DNA of 64,000 bases from Marivirga arenosa. Its GTDB lineage: Bacteria; Bacteroidota; Bacteroidia; Cytophagales; Cyclobacteriaceae. Below, piece after piece: positions 1-8,544 of the stretch. Below the pieces are notes generated by a model, which worked only from the letters and a program-made list of their open reading frames with translations, did no database searches and was not told the origin of the DNA. Each line of letters opens with the position of its first letter. The first letter of the stretch is position 1. Position numbers and translations under genes: made by a program. The stretch is from contig NZ_CP129970.2 of assembly GCF_030503895.2 (NCBI RefSeq), positions 124,001-188,000 on the forward strand, written 5' to 3'.

Positions 1-2
1 CA

Positions 3-1436
3 GATTATACTTTAGCAAGTCCTTCAAAAATATGTGATATACCACAAAACTTAGCAGAACCCATCATAGTAGGTGCTGCAGCGAGAACGGGCTCAAAATT
101 CAAATTCGACACAGAATATGTAAGTCATGTGCAAGATGATAATGGAGTTACCGTCACTTGCAGAGATAGGCTAGCAGATGAAGAATTTACAGTAAGAGCT
201 AAATATCTAGTAGGTGCTGATGGAGGTAATAGTAAAGTAGCAGAAAACTTAGGTCTTCCTTACGAGGGTGAAATGGGAGTTGGTGGAAGCATGAATATTG
301 TTTTCAAAATGGACTTAAGCAAATATGTTGCTCATCGTCCAAGTGTTTTATACTGGGTGCTTCAGCCGGGTTCTAATGTAGGCGGAATTGGAATGGGATT
401 GGTTAGAATGGTAAGACCTTGGAACGAATGGCTAATAGTATGGGGGTATGACATCAACGATGGTCCACCAGAAGTAAATGATGATTTAGCAAAAGAAATT
501 GCTTTCAAGCTAGTTGGCGATGATAGTATTCCTATAGAAATAACACAAACTTCAACCTGGACGGTAAATCATTGTTATGCCAAAAAAATATCTGAAGGAA
601 GAGTATTTTGCATGGGTGATGCTATCCACAGACACCCACCTTCAAACGGTTTAGGTTCTAACACTTCAATACAAGATGCTTTTAATCTTAGCTGGAAGCT
701 TGCTAAAGTAATCAAAGGTGAGGCGAATGAATCACTATTAGAAAGTTATCAAGATGAAAGAGGGCCAATAGCAAAGCAAATAGTAGATAGAGCGAATAAA
801 AGTATTGAAGAGTTTGGTCCAATATTCCAATCATTAGGTTTGGGTGAAGATATTAAACCTGAACAGATGAGGGCAAATATGGAGAAGTTAAAGGATAATA
901 ATCCAACTTCTGAAAAGCAAAGAGAAGATTTAAGAAAGGCTATTGCATTGAAATCCTATGAATTCAACTGCCATGGCGTAGAAATGAATCAAAGATATAA
1001 CTCAAATGCTACCATAGCTGATGGTAGCCCTGAAGAAGAATTTAAAAGAGATAAAGAATTGTATTACCAAGCCTCCACAAGACCGGGAGCACATTTACCC
1101 CATGTTTGGCTAGGTGAGAACGGGCATAAGGTTTCTACCTTAGATGTATCAGGAAAAGGAGAATTCACATTATTTACAAGTATTGGAGGTGAAAAATGGA
1201 TTGAAGCTGCCAAAGAGCTAAGTAAATCTCTTGGTATCCATATCAAAACTGTTCAGATTGGCCCAGACAGAGATTATACTGATTTGTATGGCGCATGGGC
1301 AGAAGTTAGAGATATTAAAGATTCTGGCTGTTTATTAATTAGGCCAGATTATCACATAGCATTTAGAGCAAAGGAAGTAAGTCAAAATGCAGAAAGTGAT
1401 TTAAAAAATGCATTTGAAAAAATTTTAGGGAAATAA
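3..1436 (+). CDS. FAD-dependent phenol/aromatic hydroxylase, 5' end outside window
   Basis: A flavin monooxygenase of the phenol hydroxylase / 2,4-dichlorophenol 6-monooxygenase (TfdB-like) group, expected to hydroxylate an aromatic ring using NAD(P)H and O2. The frame is open from base 3, so the N-terminal FAD Rossmann motif lies before the window. An in-frame GTG at 129 is internal, not a start. Visible are the DG motif (GADGGNSK), the FAD-binding GD motif followed by a strongly conserved block ([17 protein letters not shown]) and a C-terminal thioredoxin-like phenol hydroxylase dimerisation domain ending near [10 protein letters not shown]. It is separated by one base from a CoA-transferase gene, so the two are very likely co-transcribed and belong to an aromatic-degradation operon whose earlier genes lie outside. 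The exact substrate is not determinable. Confidence 0.88.
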   Translation, partial: DYTLASPSKICDIPQNLAEPIIVGAAARTGSKFKFDTEYVSHVQDDNGVTVTCRDRLADEEFTVRAKYLVGADGGNSKVAENLGLPYEGEMGVGGSMNIVFKMDLSKYVAHRPSVLYWVLQPGSNVGGIGMGLVRMVRPWNEWLIVWGYDINDGPPEVNDDLAKEIAFKLVGDDSIPIEITQTSTWTVNHCYAKKISEGRVFCMGDAIHRHPPSNGLGSNTSIQDAFNLSWKLAKVIKGEANESLLESYQDERGPIAKQIVDRANKSIEEFGPIFQSLGLGEDIKPEQMRANMEKLKDNNPTSEKQREDLRKAIALKSYEFNCHGVEMNQRYNSNATIADGSPEEEFKRDKELYYQASTRPGAHLPHVWLGENGHKVSTLDVSGKGEFTLFTSIGGEKWIEAAKELSKSLGIHIKTVQIGPDRDYTDLYGAWAEVRDIKDSGCLLIRPDYHIAFRAKEVSQNAESDLKNAFEKILGK

Positions 1437-1437
1437 G

Positions 1438-2778
1438 ATGAAAAATGTTCCAATTATTACTGCTCAAGAAGCAGCAAAAAAAGTAAAATCAAATGACACC
1501 ATTTTATGTGGTGGATTTGGTATGACAGGAGCACCGGTGAATTTACTGCATGCTCTGGCAGAAACGGATACCAAGCAGTTAACCTATATTGGTAATAATG
1601 TAGGAGAACCAGGTTTAGGGGGAGATAGATTGCTTACCAATGGTCAGCTCAAAAAAATGATTGGTTCTTATTTTACAAGTAACCCCAATGCTGTAAAATG
1701 GGCTCAAGATGGTAAGGTTGATTATGCATTGTTGCCACAGGGAACATTAGGAGAAGCTATCAGGGCCGGTGGAATGGGTATCGGAGGATTTTTCACTCCT
1801 ACCGCAGCTGGAACTGTTTTGGCAAAGGAGCTTGAAACAAAAGTCCTGAATGGAGTGGAACAAGTATTTGTGAATTCTATTAGAGGAAATGTTGCTTTTA
1901 TTCGTGCCTGGAAAGCTGATAAAGCCGGGAATCTGACCTATAGAATGACAGAACAGAATTTTAATCCTGCCATGGCAACAGCTGCAGATTTGGTAATTGC
2001 AGAAGTAGAAGAAATTGTAGAAGTAGGAGAACTAGACCCTAATCATATTCATACTCAGGCTTGCTTTGTGGACTTTTTGGTTGAATCAAAGCTAAAAGAG
2101 GAAAACTTAGGATCCTCTGCATCTGTTGGAAGCAAAAAAGCAGGTGAAACCAGAATGAATATTGCGCGAAGAGCATTAAAAGAGATCAGCAAAGGAGATA
2201 TAGTGAATTTGGGAATCGGAATTCCTACGCTTGTGGCTGATCTTATTAAAGCTGAAGATGAAATTGTGCTACATACCGAAAATGGAATGTTGGGTGTAGG
2301 TCCAGAGCCTTCTGATGGTTCAGGAGCAATGGTCAATCCTGTAAATGCCGGAAAAATTCCGGTTACTGCTATTAAAGGTGCTAGTTATTTTGACACCTCC
2401 ACTTCTTTTGGGATGATTAGAGGAAAACATGTTGATGTGGCAATAATGGGAGGATTAGAAGTGGATGAAAAAGGAAACTTAGCAAACTGGGCTGTTCCAG
2501 GCAAACCTTTACTAGGAGTTGGTGGTGCCATGGATTTAGCATCTGGAGCTAAAAAATTAATCATTACCATGAGTCATCTTAATAAAGATGGAAGTCCTAA
2601 GCTTGTTAAAGAATGTAATTTACCAGTAACGGCTATGCAAGCAGTGGATATTGTTATTACAGATAAGGCTGTCTTTAGAATAGGAAATGAAGGATTTGAA
2701 TTAATTGAATTAATGCCGGGTGAAACTGTAGAAAGTATAGAGAAGAGTACTGGAGCTCCTTTTAAAAATAGCTTATAA
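1438..2778 (+). CDS. Fused 3-oxoacid CoA-transferase (A and B subunits in one chain)
   Basis: Transfers CoA between succinyl-CoA and a 3-oxoacid (acetoacetate or 3-oxoadipate). The first ~220 residues are the A subunit ([10 protein letters not shown] near residue 25; [10 protein letters not shown]). A short Ser/Lys-rich linker near 225-235 leads to the B subunit ([12 protein letters not shown]). The catalytic glutamate lies in ENGMLGVGP, near residue 281. At 446 aa it is a compact SCOT-type fusion. ATG lies one base after the hydroxylase stop. Being downstream of an aromatic hydroxylase, 3-oxoadipate is a reasonable inferred substrate, but ketone-body-type activity cannot be excluded. A strong hairpin follows the stop. 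Confidence 0.9.
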   Translation: MKNVPIITAQEAAKKVKSNDTILCGGFGMTGAPVNLLHALAETDTKQLTYIGNNVGEPGLGGDRLLTNGQLKKMIGSYFTSNPNAVKWAQDGKVDYALLPQGTLGEAIRAGGMGIGGFFTPTAAGTVLAKELETKVLNGVEQVFVNSIRGNVAFIRAWKADKAGNLTYRMTEQNFNPAMATAADLVIAEVEEIVEVGELDPNHIHTQACFVDFLVESKLKEENLGSSASVGSKKAGETRMNIARRALKEISKGDIVNLGIGIPTLVADLIKAEDEIVLHTENGMLGVGPEPSDGSGAMVNPVNAGKIPVTAIKGASYFDTSTSFGMIRGKHVDVAIMGGLEVDEKGNLANWAVPGKPLLGVGGAMDLASGAKKLIITMSHLNKDGSPKLVKECNLPVTAMQAVDIVITDKAVFRIGNEGFELIELMPGETVESIEKSTGAPFKNSL

Positions 2779-2781
2779 AAA

Positions 2782-2816
2782 AAAGCTACTGCTTATAAAT
2801 AATTAGCAGTAGCTTT
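2782..2816. terminator. Hairpin terminator between convergent operons
   Basis: Perfect 12-bp inverted repeat AAAGCTACTGCT / AGCAGTAGCTTT with an 11-nt loop, starting four bases after the CoA-transferase stop. Its left arm reaches base 2793 and its right arm lies inside the last codons (K-A-T-A) of the convergent hydrolase gene, so the structure is part of that coding sequence. T residues follow on the + strand. Probably terminates the + operon and may also act on the - transcript. Confidence 0.7.
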
Positions 2817-3416
2817 AATTTCTTCTTCTGAAACTTCATGAGGTCTTTTTTCAAATATTTTCAATTCAACCTTAGCATTTAGTCTATTGAATTCATTTGC
2901 TGTTTCTTTAGTTCTTGAAACAGGTACCCATTCATCTATTTCTGAAGTAGTAATATATACCGGAGTTTCTTCAAAATCTCCTTTGAATTTCCAATCTATT
3001 TCATCCTGTCCTATATAACCTCCTGTAAAAATAATGATCGATTTATATCGATTAGGATGTAAAAGTGCATATTGAGCCATCAAACAAGCTCCTTGAGAAA
3101 AGCCCATCAATATGATGTTTTCATCTGAATATCCTAAATCATTTAATTCTTTATGGTAATGTTCAACCGTCTCTAAGGAATAATCAAGATCTGGTAGATT
3201 TTCATTTAAATCGGCCATAAAGCCTTTAGGATACCAGGCTTTTTCAGATGCTGTGGGTAAGATTACAGGTATATTTTCCCAACCCATTTTCTTTAAAATA
3301 TCCTGCATGAAAGCCGGTGTTTGATTTCTTCCATGAAGGCATAAAATAGCATATCCCGAAGCGTCTTGCTTCGGGATATTTAATTTTACTGGAGATTCTT
3401 CTAAATGAAAATTCAT
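2793..3416 (-). CDS. MhqD-like carboxylesterase/phospholipase-family hydrolase
   Basis: Alpha/beta hydrolase of the phospholipase/carboxylesterase family (207 aa, usual size for the group). The nucleophile elbow GFSQGA lies near residue 105; oxyanion-type LHGRNQTP is near 27. The catalytic Asp probably lies in SEIDEWVP and the His in RPHEVS near the end. The ATG overlaps the stop of the upstream dioxygenase gene by one base (TAATG), which implies translational coupling. In Bacillus the same two families (MhqO dioxygenase, MhqD hydrolase) are co-expressed in quinone/catechol detoxification, so a similar role is inferred. Oddity: codons near residues 13-22 form a perfect 12-bp hairpin (3351-3379). 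Confidence 0.82.
   Translation of the reverse strand: MNFHLEESPVKLNIPKQDASGYAILCLHGRNQTPAFMQDILKKMGWENIPVILPTASEKAWYPKGFMADLNENLPDLDYSLETVEHYHKELNDLGYSDENIILMGFSQGACLMAQYALLHPNRYKSIIIFTGGYIGQDEIDWKFKGDFEETPVYITTSEIDEWVPVSRTKETANEFNRLNAKVELKIFEKRPHEVSEEEIKATANYL
3351..3379. repeat. Perfect 12-bp palindromic hairpin inside a coding sequence
   Basis: ATATCCCGAAGC (3351-3362), 5-nt loop, GCTTCGGGATAT (3368-3379). It encodes residues near the N-terminus of the MhqD-like hydrolase, just before the first core beta strand. The arms are GC-rich relative to the surroundings and look like a REP-type or terminator-type palindrome rather than ordinary coding sequence. Confidence 0.7.
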
Positions 3417-4393
3417 TATTTATCTCTTAAGTAATCAGGTACTTGAATTGGCTCCAATGGTTTAATCAATTCTTCTCTTCTATCTTCGAAGAATGGTGGT
3501 AAAAGTAACTCATGGCCTAATAAATCTTCTGGCTCATCCACTGCAAATCCTATATCGGAAGTAGCAAATTCAAATAGTTGACCACCTGGAGTTCTAGTAT
3601 AGATAGAATGGAAATAATTTCTATCCTTAATTTCAGTCACATCCGTATAACCAGTACCTTCAATATATGCTTTTAATTCAGCACTTTGCTCATCGTTTGC
3701 AGTAGCAAAAGCAATGTGGTGAGGAATTCCAACACCGAATGTCCAGCTTCCTTGTGGTAAATCTGGCTGATGGTGTAATTCAATAACTCTTCTTGCTCCA
3801 CCGTCTTTGATATGATAACGGTGATAATCACCTTCCTGCCCTACTTTATTAAAGCCTAAGGTTTCTGTTAAATATTTATCCATCATTTCTACCTCTCTAA
3901 CAGATAGTACTGCACTGTGGATACCTTTAATACCATTCTCTTTAGAAATCTCATCTGTTGACCACGCATTACGGTTGTCGTTGGCATCTCCGAAAACACC
4001 AATACCCACTCCAGATGGATCTTCAAAATGAATCATTTTTTGACCAAAGCGTTCTAAGATTCCAGAGTTTTTTACATTGTGCTTATCTAAATGCTGTTTC
4101 CAAAAAGGAAGGGAATCAGGGTGAACTGAAAAACCAGAAACTTCAATTTGACCAGAACCTTTTTTACCGTAAACACCTGCTTTTTTAAATGGAAAAGTAG
4201 TCCAAACAGATCCTACTTCAGCATCAGCATTTGCATAATATAAATGATAAACACTTGCTGAGCCATCAAATAATACTGTTTGCTTAATCATTCGCATCCC
4301 CATTACCTGAGTTACGAAATCAATGTCTTCTTGAGCGCTACCAACACTTACAGTTAAGTGGTGTAGTCCCGTGATATATTCGTTCGGATTCAT
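3416..4393 (-). CDS. MhqO-like ring-cleaving dioxygenase (glyoxalase/bleomycin-resistance fold)
   Basis: Extradiol-type ring-cleaving dioxygenase of the vicinal oxygen chelate superfamily, 325 aa, the usual length for the MhqA/MhqO group. Two VOC modules are visible: an N-terminal one starting at GLHHLTVSVG (metal ligand His near residue 11-12) and a C-terminal one with GIPHHIAFAT (His near 224) and the Glu-containing strand GGQLFEFAT near 273. Expected to open hydroquinone or catechol rings using Fe(II). First gene of a two-gene operon with the downstream hydrolase (1-bp overlap). Convergent with an aromatic hydroxylase/CoA-transferase operon, consistent with local aromatic metabolism or quinone stress defence. 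A 12-bp dyad lies in its upstream region. Confidence 0.88.
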   Translation of the reverse strand: MNPNEYITGLHHLTVSVGSAQEDIDFVTQVMGMRMIKQTVLFDGSASVYHLYYANADAEVGSVWTTFPFKKAGVYGKKGSGQIEVSGFSVHPDSLPFWKQHLDKHNVKNSGILERFGQKMIHFEDPSGVGIGVFGDANDNRNAWSTDEISKENGIKGIHSAVLSVREVEMMDKYLTETLGFNKVGQEGDYHRYHIKDGGARRVIELHHQPDLPQGSWTFGVGIPHHIAFATANDEQSAELKAYIEGTGYTDVTEIKDRNYFHSIYTRTPGGQLFEFATSDIGFAVDEPEDLLGHELLLPPFFEDRREELIKPLEPIQVPDYLRDK

Positions 4394-4458
4394 AGTAGTA
4401 AAATTTTAATTTGTTTAGGTGAAATTAACCATAGAAGTTAGAGGTTGTTCTGTATTTC

Positions 4459-4470
4459 AAACAAATGTTT
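4459..4470. promoter_or_regulatory. Short dyad upstream of the dioxygenase gene
   Basis: AAACA-AA-TGTTT (perfect 5-bp arms) 66 bp upstream of the dioxygenase start codon, overlapping a 7/8 match to a Bacteroidota -7 element on the minus strand (AACATTTG). It could be an operator, for example for the neighbouring Crp/Fnr protein, but short AT-rich dyads arise by chance. Confidence 0.3.
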
Positions 4471-4498
4471 ACTATATGAACTTAAATCTTAATTTAGT

Positions 4499-5080
4499 TT
4501 AAGATTGAGCCAATTTGCGTTTCAACTTACTTAAAAACTCAGGTGTGATGCCCATATAGGACGCAATGTATTTTTGAGGAACTATCAATTCTAAACGAGG
4601 ATGAATTTTCACAAACTCCAGATACTTTTCTTCAGCGGTATAGGAAATATTTCTAATAATTCTTTTTTGATGGCTTATCAAGGCATTTTGATATAGAATT
4701 CGAAAATACTTTTCAAAAACAGGGCACTTTTGAATTAATTGCTCAAAATTTTCTTTACTCAATAAATACACCTCAGAAGGCATAATCGCTTTTACAGAAT
4801 AACTGGATTCATGGCTATTAAAAATAGCGTCTAAATCACCTGTCCACCACATGTCTTGACCAAATTGTATGGCATGCTTATGATCATGTTTATCTTTAAA
4901 ATATGTCATGAGGCAACCTGACTTTATTAAAATAAAATACAGAGATGAATCTCCTTGCCTTACTATATGCTCATTCTTTTTAACAGATTTAAATTCGACT
5001 AGATCAAAAAAGCAGTTAATGTCATCAGTGGTTATAGGGACTTTCGATTGGAAATGATTAATAATTTCTTCTTTCTGCAT
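4499..5080 (-). CDS. Crp/Fnr-family transcriptional regulator
   Basis: 193 aa, typical for the compact Bacteroidota Crp/Fnr proteins. Residues ~15-115 form a cyclic-nucleotide-binding beta-roll (IVRQGDSSLYFILIKSG, then a conserved aromatic patch WWTGDLDA). Residues ~145-193 are a winged helix-turn-helix whose recognition region is IASYMGITPEFLSKLKRKL. No cysteine cluster for an Fe-S centre is visible, so it is not a classical oxygen-sensing Fnr. The effector is unknown. It lies 105 bp upstream of the dioxygenase gene on the same strand and is a plausible regulator of it. Confidence 0.88.
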   Translation of the reverse strand: MQKEEIINHFQSKVPITTDDINCFFDLVEFKSVKKNEHIVRQGDSSLYFILIKSGCLMTYFKDKHDHKHAIQFGQDMWWTGDLDAIFNSHESSYSVKAIMPSEVYLLSKENFEQLIQKCPVFEKYFRILYQNALISHQKRIIRNISYTAEEKYLEFVKIHPRLELIVPQKYIASYMGITPEFLSKLKRKLAQS

Positions 5081-5196
5081 ACTTATTAATGGATTAAAAT
5101 TAAAAAATCTTTAATCAAAGAATTTAATCCTGTTTGATTTATAGCTTAATATAAAAGAGAAATTTTATAAAATGGTTTAAAAATAACTGATAAAAT

Positions 5197-5224
5197 AGCA
5201 GAACTGGCTTTCACCAGTTCTGCA
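5197..5224 (-). terminator. Terminator of the acyl-CoA dehydrogenase operon
   Basis: AGCAGAACTGG / CCAGTTCTGCA with a 6-nt loop, 12 bp beyond the dehydrogenase stop codon. On the minus strand it is followed by a T-rich run (TATTTTATC). Confidence 0.75.
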
Positions 5225-5235
5225 TTTCATCACAA

Positions 5236-7035
5236 CTAGAAACAAAACTCACCTTCTTCAATGACTTTATCAGCTATCATTCTACCTGACTCTTTAAGGT
5301 TGAAAGTATTAAATTTGGTAAACCTTTTGAGTGCCATAAGCAACATCTTAGCATCATCACCCTCCGCAAAAGACAAAATAGCTTTTTGTCCCGCAGATTT
5401 AATTTCCTCTATGGCATCGTATAATTGTAATTTTGAAATCTCTAATTCAATCTGCGCTGCTTCTTCTCCTAATAAGTCCTTTTTATTCTGACTTCTCAAC
5501 CAACAAGATTCCACAACATATAATTGAATGACCATATCAGCTATATTCATCAGTATTTCTTGCTCATCTTTCAATTTCACCATCAATTTCTGAGCAGCAC
5601 TACCCGCAATTGCTAAAATAGCTTTCTTCAAATTTTGGATTGTAGAAAATGCTTTTGCCCATTCATCCGTTTCATTATCTGGGGTTAAGCTAGGTACGGA
5701 AGTTAATTCAGACTGAACTTCTTGTGCAGCACTCATAAGATCTAGCTCGCCTTTCATTGCCTTCTTCAACAGCATATCCACTATGAGCATTCTGTTTATT
5801 TCATTCGTTCCCTCAAATATCCTACTGATCCTGGCATCTCTGTATAATCGAGCCATTGGGGCTTCTTCAGAAAACCCCATTCCGCCATATACCTGTAGGC
5901 CTTCATCTACTACAAAATCTTGAACTTCTGTTCCGAATACTTTAATGATAGCACATTCAATTCCAAAAGCAGAAACTGATTTAGGTTTTGCTTGCTCTTT
6001 TGAAACACCAGTTGATAATAATTCAGCTTCTTTCTGATCTATATAATCGCCAGTTCTATAGGCTGCAGCTTCCAATGCATAGGTTTTGGTAACCATCTGG
6101 GCAATCTTATGCTTAATAGCGCCAAATTCACTAATAGACTTTCCAAATTGTTTTCTTTGCTTCGCATATTCTACCGAATGACAAATTGCCTTTTTTGAAA
6201 CCCCTACTCCACCAATTCCTAATTTTATTCTACCTGTGCTTAATACATTCAATGCAATTTTAAAGCCTTCACCTCTTTTACCAAGCATATTAGCTTCAGG
6301 TACAGCAACATCATTTAAAAATACCTGTCTGGTAGATGATGCTCTGATTCCCATCTTATCTTCCTCATCTCCCAAGCTCAAGCCTTCAAATGATTTTTCA
6401 ACTACAAATGCTGATAGATCTTTATCATCTTCTACTTTAGCAAAAACAATAAATATATCAGCGATACCCGCATTGGTAATCCACATTTTTTGGCCATTCA
6501 GCACATAAGCTTTTTTATTCGAATCATAAACTGCTTTTGTCTTTCCCGAATTTGCATCTGAACCTGCATCTGGCTCCGTTAAACAGTAACACCCTTTCCA
6601 TTTGCCAGAAATTAAATTAGGGATATATTTAGCTTTTTGATCTTCATTTCCATACAATAGAATGGGAGCAATTCCGATACTGGTTTGTACACCGAATGCT
6701 GGGGAAAACTCTGTGCATTTTGCTACCTCTTCTATTACTTTCAAAGTAGTATTAAAGCTCACCTCAATACCGCCATAGTTTTCAGGAACACCCAAACTTA
6801 GCAGACCAAGTTCACCTGCTTTTTCTAATAAATTGATCGTCTGGCTTAAGTCCTTCTTTTTCTCCAGTTCGTCAGCCAAGGGCATTGCTTCTTGCTCTAC
6901 AAAATCTTTAGCAGAGGCAATCATCATATTTTGTTCCTCCGTAAAATCACTATTCACAAATATTCTTTTCGGGGATTGATTGATTAAAAAAGAACCACCC
7001 GTGATAGTTGGTTGAAATTTTTCTTGAGTTTCCAT
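5236..7035 (-). CDS. Acyl-CoA dehydrogenase with C-terminal extension
   Basis: FAD enzyme that oxidises acyl-CoA to trans-2-enoyl-CoA in beta-oxidation. N-terminal helical domain, then the family signature CLTEPDAGSDANSG near residues 150-165, KMWITNAG near 185, and a C-terminal helical domain with the catalytic glutamate in FEGTNEINRM near residue 407. At 599 aa it is about 200 residues longer than simple short/medium-chain enzymes. The extra C-terminal helical segment is like VLCAD/ACAD9-type enzymes and is common in Bacteroidota. ATG lies 4 bp after the stop of the transglutaminase-like gene, so they form one operon, probably under TetR control from the 7708-7770 operators. Confidence 0.92.
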   Translation of the reverse strand: METQEKFQPTITGGSFLINQSPKRIFVNSDFTEEQNMMIASAKDFVEQEAMPLADELEKKKDLSQTINLLEKAGELGLLSLGVPENYGGIEVSFNTTLKVIEEVAKCTEFSPAFGVQTSIGIAPILLYGNEDQKAKYIPNLISGKWKGCYCLTEPDAGSDANSGKTKAVYDSNKKAYVLNGQKMWITNAGIADIFIVFAKVEDDKDLSAFVVEKSFEGLSLGDEEDKMGIRASSTRQVFLNDVAVPEANMLGKRGEGFKIALNVLSTGRIKLGIGGVGVSKKAICHSVEYAKQRKQFGKSISEFGAIKHKIAQMVTKTYALEAAAYRTGDYIDQKEAELLSTGVSKEQAKPKSVSAFGIECAIIKVFGTEVQDFVVDEGLQVYGGMGFSEEAPMARLYRDARISRIFEGTNEINRMLIVDMLLKKAMKGELDLMSAAQEVQSELTSVPSLTPDNETDEWAKAFSTIQNLKKAILAIAGSAAQKLMVKLKDEQEILMNIADMVIQLYVVESCWLRSQNKKDLLGEEAAQIELEISKLQLYDAIEEIKSAGQKAILSFAEGDDAKMLLMALKRFTKFNTFNLKESGRMIADKVIEEGEFCF

Positions 7036-7039
7036 AGTT

Positions 7040-7696
7040 CTATTTAAGTTTTATAAGTTTTCCATCTTGAAAATTCTCAGCAAGGTGTGGGTAATGAGCC
7101 GCTAATTCACTCATGAATAATTCATAAGGAATATCTTCAAAGTGGCCGTATTGATGTGTATATTCCATGAATTTGCCACCGTTCTTATCATATTCCTGGA
7201 AGATTGAATCATCATCTAACTGAAAAGCTAAAGGCTCAACATTCAGCATATGACATAGGGATTCATTAAAAACAGGAGTCAATTTAAGCCAGCGATCGTT
7301 CCAGAATATTTCGGCATAACCATGAAAAACCAATGTATTGGTTTGCAAAATTTCTTCCAGCTTAGCCGTTCCTATATGATTTCTAACATTAGCAAAACCC
7401 AAACGAGCAGGCACACCCAAAATGCGGGCACCCGCAACAAACAAACAGCTTTTCTCTACACAGTATCCATAATCTCTATTTACCAAATGGCTGGCACGCA
7501 TTGCTTCTTTTGAAAAATCTAAAGTGTATGGATCATATTTGAATCCATCGCGAACTGCATAATAAAGCGCATTTAATTTATATTCTAAATGTTCATGCCC
7601 TTTCGTTTTTTCAATTACAAAATCCTGAACATCTGGATGGTCTGAATTTGTAAAATAACCAGGCTTAAGATATCTATCTGTTATTTTTTCTTGCAT
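7040..7696 (-). CDS. Transglutaminase-like domain protein
   Basis: 218-aa cytoplasmic protein (no signal peptide) with the transglutaminase-like cysteine in YGYCVEKS near residue 80 and the histidine in HGYAEIFW near 125. The position where the family usually has the third catalytic residue (Asp) reads LKLTPVFN, so the triad may be altered. Such proteins are often proteases or non-classical enzymes; the substrate is unknown. First gene of an operon with the acyl-CoA dehydrogenase, 4 bp apart. A TATATTTG -7 box (7733 to 7726, minus strand) lies 30 bp upstream and its expected start point falls inside palindrome 7708-7725, so repression by the divergent TetR regulator is likely. Confidence 0.8.
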   Translation of the reverse strand: MQEKITDRYLKPGYFTNSDHPDVQDFVIEKTKGHEHLEYKLNALYYAVRDGFKYDPYTLDFSKEAMRASHLVNRDYGYCVEKSCLFVAGARILGVPARLGFANVRNHIGTAKLEEILQTNTLVFHGYAEIFWNDRWLKLTPVFNESLCHMLNVEPLAFQLDDDSIFQEYDKNGGKFMEYTHQYGHFEDIPYELFMSELAAHYPHLAENFQDGKLIKLK

Positions 7697-7707
7697 TTAT
7701 TAATTAA

Positions 7708-7725
7708 TTAGGCATTATTGCCTAA
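7708..7725. promoter_or_regulatory. TetR-type operator, copy 1
   Basis: TTAGGCATTATTGCCTAA: 7-bp arms TTAGGCA/TGCCTAA around a 4-bp centre. It overlaps the expected transcription start of the minus-strand operon. A second copy with identical arms lies 43 bp away; together with the adjacent tetR gene this is strong evidence for an autoregulated divergent promoter. Confidence 0.8.
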
Positions 7726-7733
7726 CAAATATA
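7726..7733 (-). promoter_or_regulatory. -7 promoter element for the transglutaminase/ACAD operon
   Basis: TATATTTG on the minus strand, an exact match to TAnnTTTG, directly next to operator copy 1. No clear -33 TTTG was found; operator copy 2 occupies that region. Confidence 0.55.
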
Positions 7734-7750
7734 GAGAATAAAACCATCAA

Positions 7751-7768
7751 TTAGGCATGATTGCCTAA
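7751..7768. promoter_or_regulatory. TetR-type operator, copy 2
   Basis: TTAGGCATGATTGCCTAA: same arms as copy 1, with symmetry extending two more bases on each side (7749-7770). It covers the -33 region of the minus-strand promoter and lies directly upstream of the tetR -7 box at 7793-7800. Confidence 0.8.
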
Positions 7769-7792
7769 TTATTTTTATTAGTTCTATTTTTA

Positions 7793-7800
7793 TAGATTTG
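7793..7800 (+). promoter_or_regulatory. -7 promoter element for tetR
   Basis: TAGATTTG, an exact match to the Bacteroidota TAnnTTTG element, ending 16 bp before the tetR ATG, which implies a very short leader. Confidence 0.5.
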
Positions 7801-7816
7801 CCTTGAATAAATCAGC

Positions 7817-8455
7817 ATGAAAACCAAAGATAAAATCCTAGATAAAGCTTTAGAATTATTTAACGAGCATGGCATATCCGCTATATCCAGTAAAACTATA
7901 GCGGAAGAAATGGGAATCAGCTATGGGAATTTATGCTATCATTTCCCTAAGAAGGATGACATCATTCTTCAGCTTTATTTAAACATGCAGGAAAGAATTG
8001 ATGCTCAATTTAAAAACATTAAGGAAGAGGTGATCAATCTTGAATTTATGTTGAGCAGGCTGAAAGTACTTTTCGAAGAAATCTATAAGTATAAATTCAT
8101 TTATTTGGGTATTACCAAAGTAATGCGTCATTTCGATCATATTAAAAAACATGCTCAGCAACAATTTGAACAGCGCTGGAAAATATTAGATATGATCTCT
8201 GATTTCCTGATAGCTAATGGCTACATGAAACCTTTTAAAGACAGCAGACAGAAAAACATGTTGATTCATTCATTATTGATGATCAGCAATTCATGGATAT
8301 CGGATGCTGAGACTTTTTACAGCGGCAAAGAGGAAGATAAGGTCGATTATTATATGCAGCTTTTCTTTAATTTAGTGCGACCCACTTTGACAGAAAAAGG
8401 GAAAGAAGGATTTCATAAGGTAGTTAAAAACAGTTCAAATAATTTAGAAGCATAA
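7817..8455 (+). CDS. TetR/AcrR-family transcriptional regulator
   Basis: 212 aa. The N-terminal TetR helix-turn-helix is clear: ILDKALELFNEHGI, then SKTIAEEMGISYGNLCYHFP with the conserved Y-x-F-x-x-K around residues 42-47. The C-terminal ligand domain is diverged and helical. Divergent from the transglutaminase/acyl-CoA dehydrogenase operon, with two identical-arm palindromes in the 120-bp shared region, so it probably represses both itself and that operon. An acyl-CoA or fatty acid ligand is a guess based on the neighbour. Confidence 0.92.
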   Translation: MKTKDKILDKALELFNEHGISAISSKTIAEEMGISYGNLCYHFPKKDDIILQLYLNMQERIDAQFKNIKEEVINLEFMLSRLKVLFEEIYKYKFIYLGITKVMRHFDHIKKHAQQQFEQRWKILDMISDFLIANGYMKPFKDSRQKNMLIHSLLMISNSWISDAETFYSGKEEDKVDYYMQLFFNLVRPTLTEKGKEGFHKVVKNSSNNLEA

Positions 8456-8472
8456 GCAATTATAAGTTCTCT

Positions 8473-8480
8473 TATATTTG
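8473..8480 (+). promoter_or_regulatory. -7 promoter element of the antiporter gene
   Basis: TATATTTG, an exact TAnnTTTG match. The expected start point near 8487 lies after the in-frame TTG at 8485, which supports the ATG at 8545 as the true start. Confidence 0.5.
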
Positions 8481-8544
8481 AACTTTGAGGGAAGTATTTA
8501 TTCCATTATTTTTCACAACCAAAGCTTTGCTTTATACTATATTT

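Noticed and set aside
2055-2336. Antisense ORF inside the CoA-transferase gene
   Set aside because: Shadow of a strongly conserved coding sequence on the other strand.
8485-8544. TTG start adding 20 residues to the antiporter
   Set aside because: The TATATTTG promoter box at 8473-8480 would place the transcript start at or after this codon; ATG 8545 precedes helix 1 directly.
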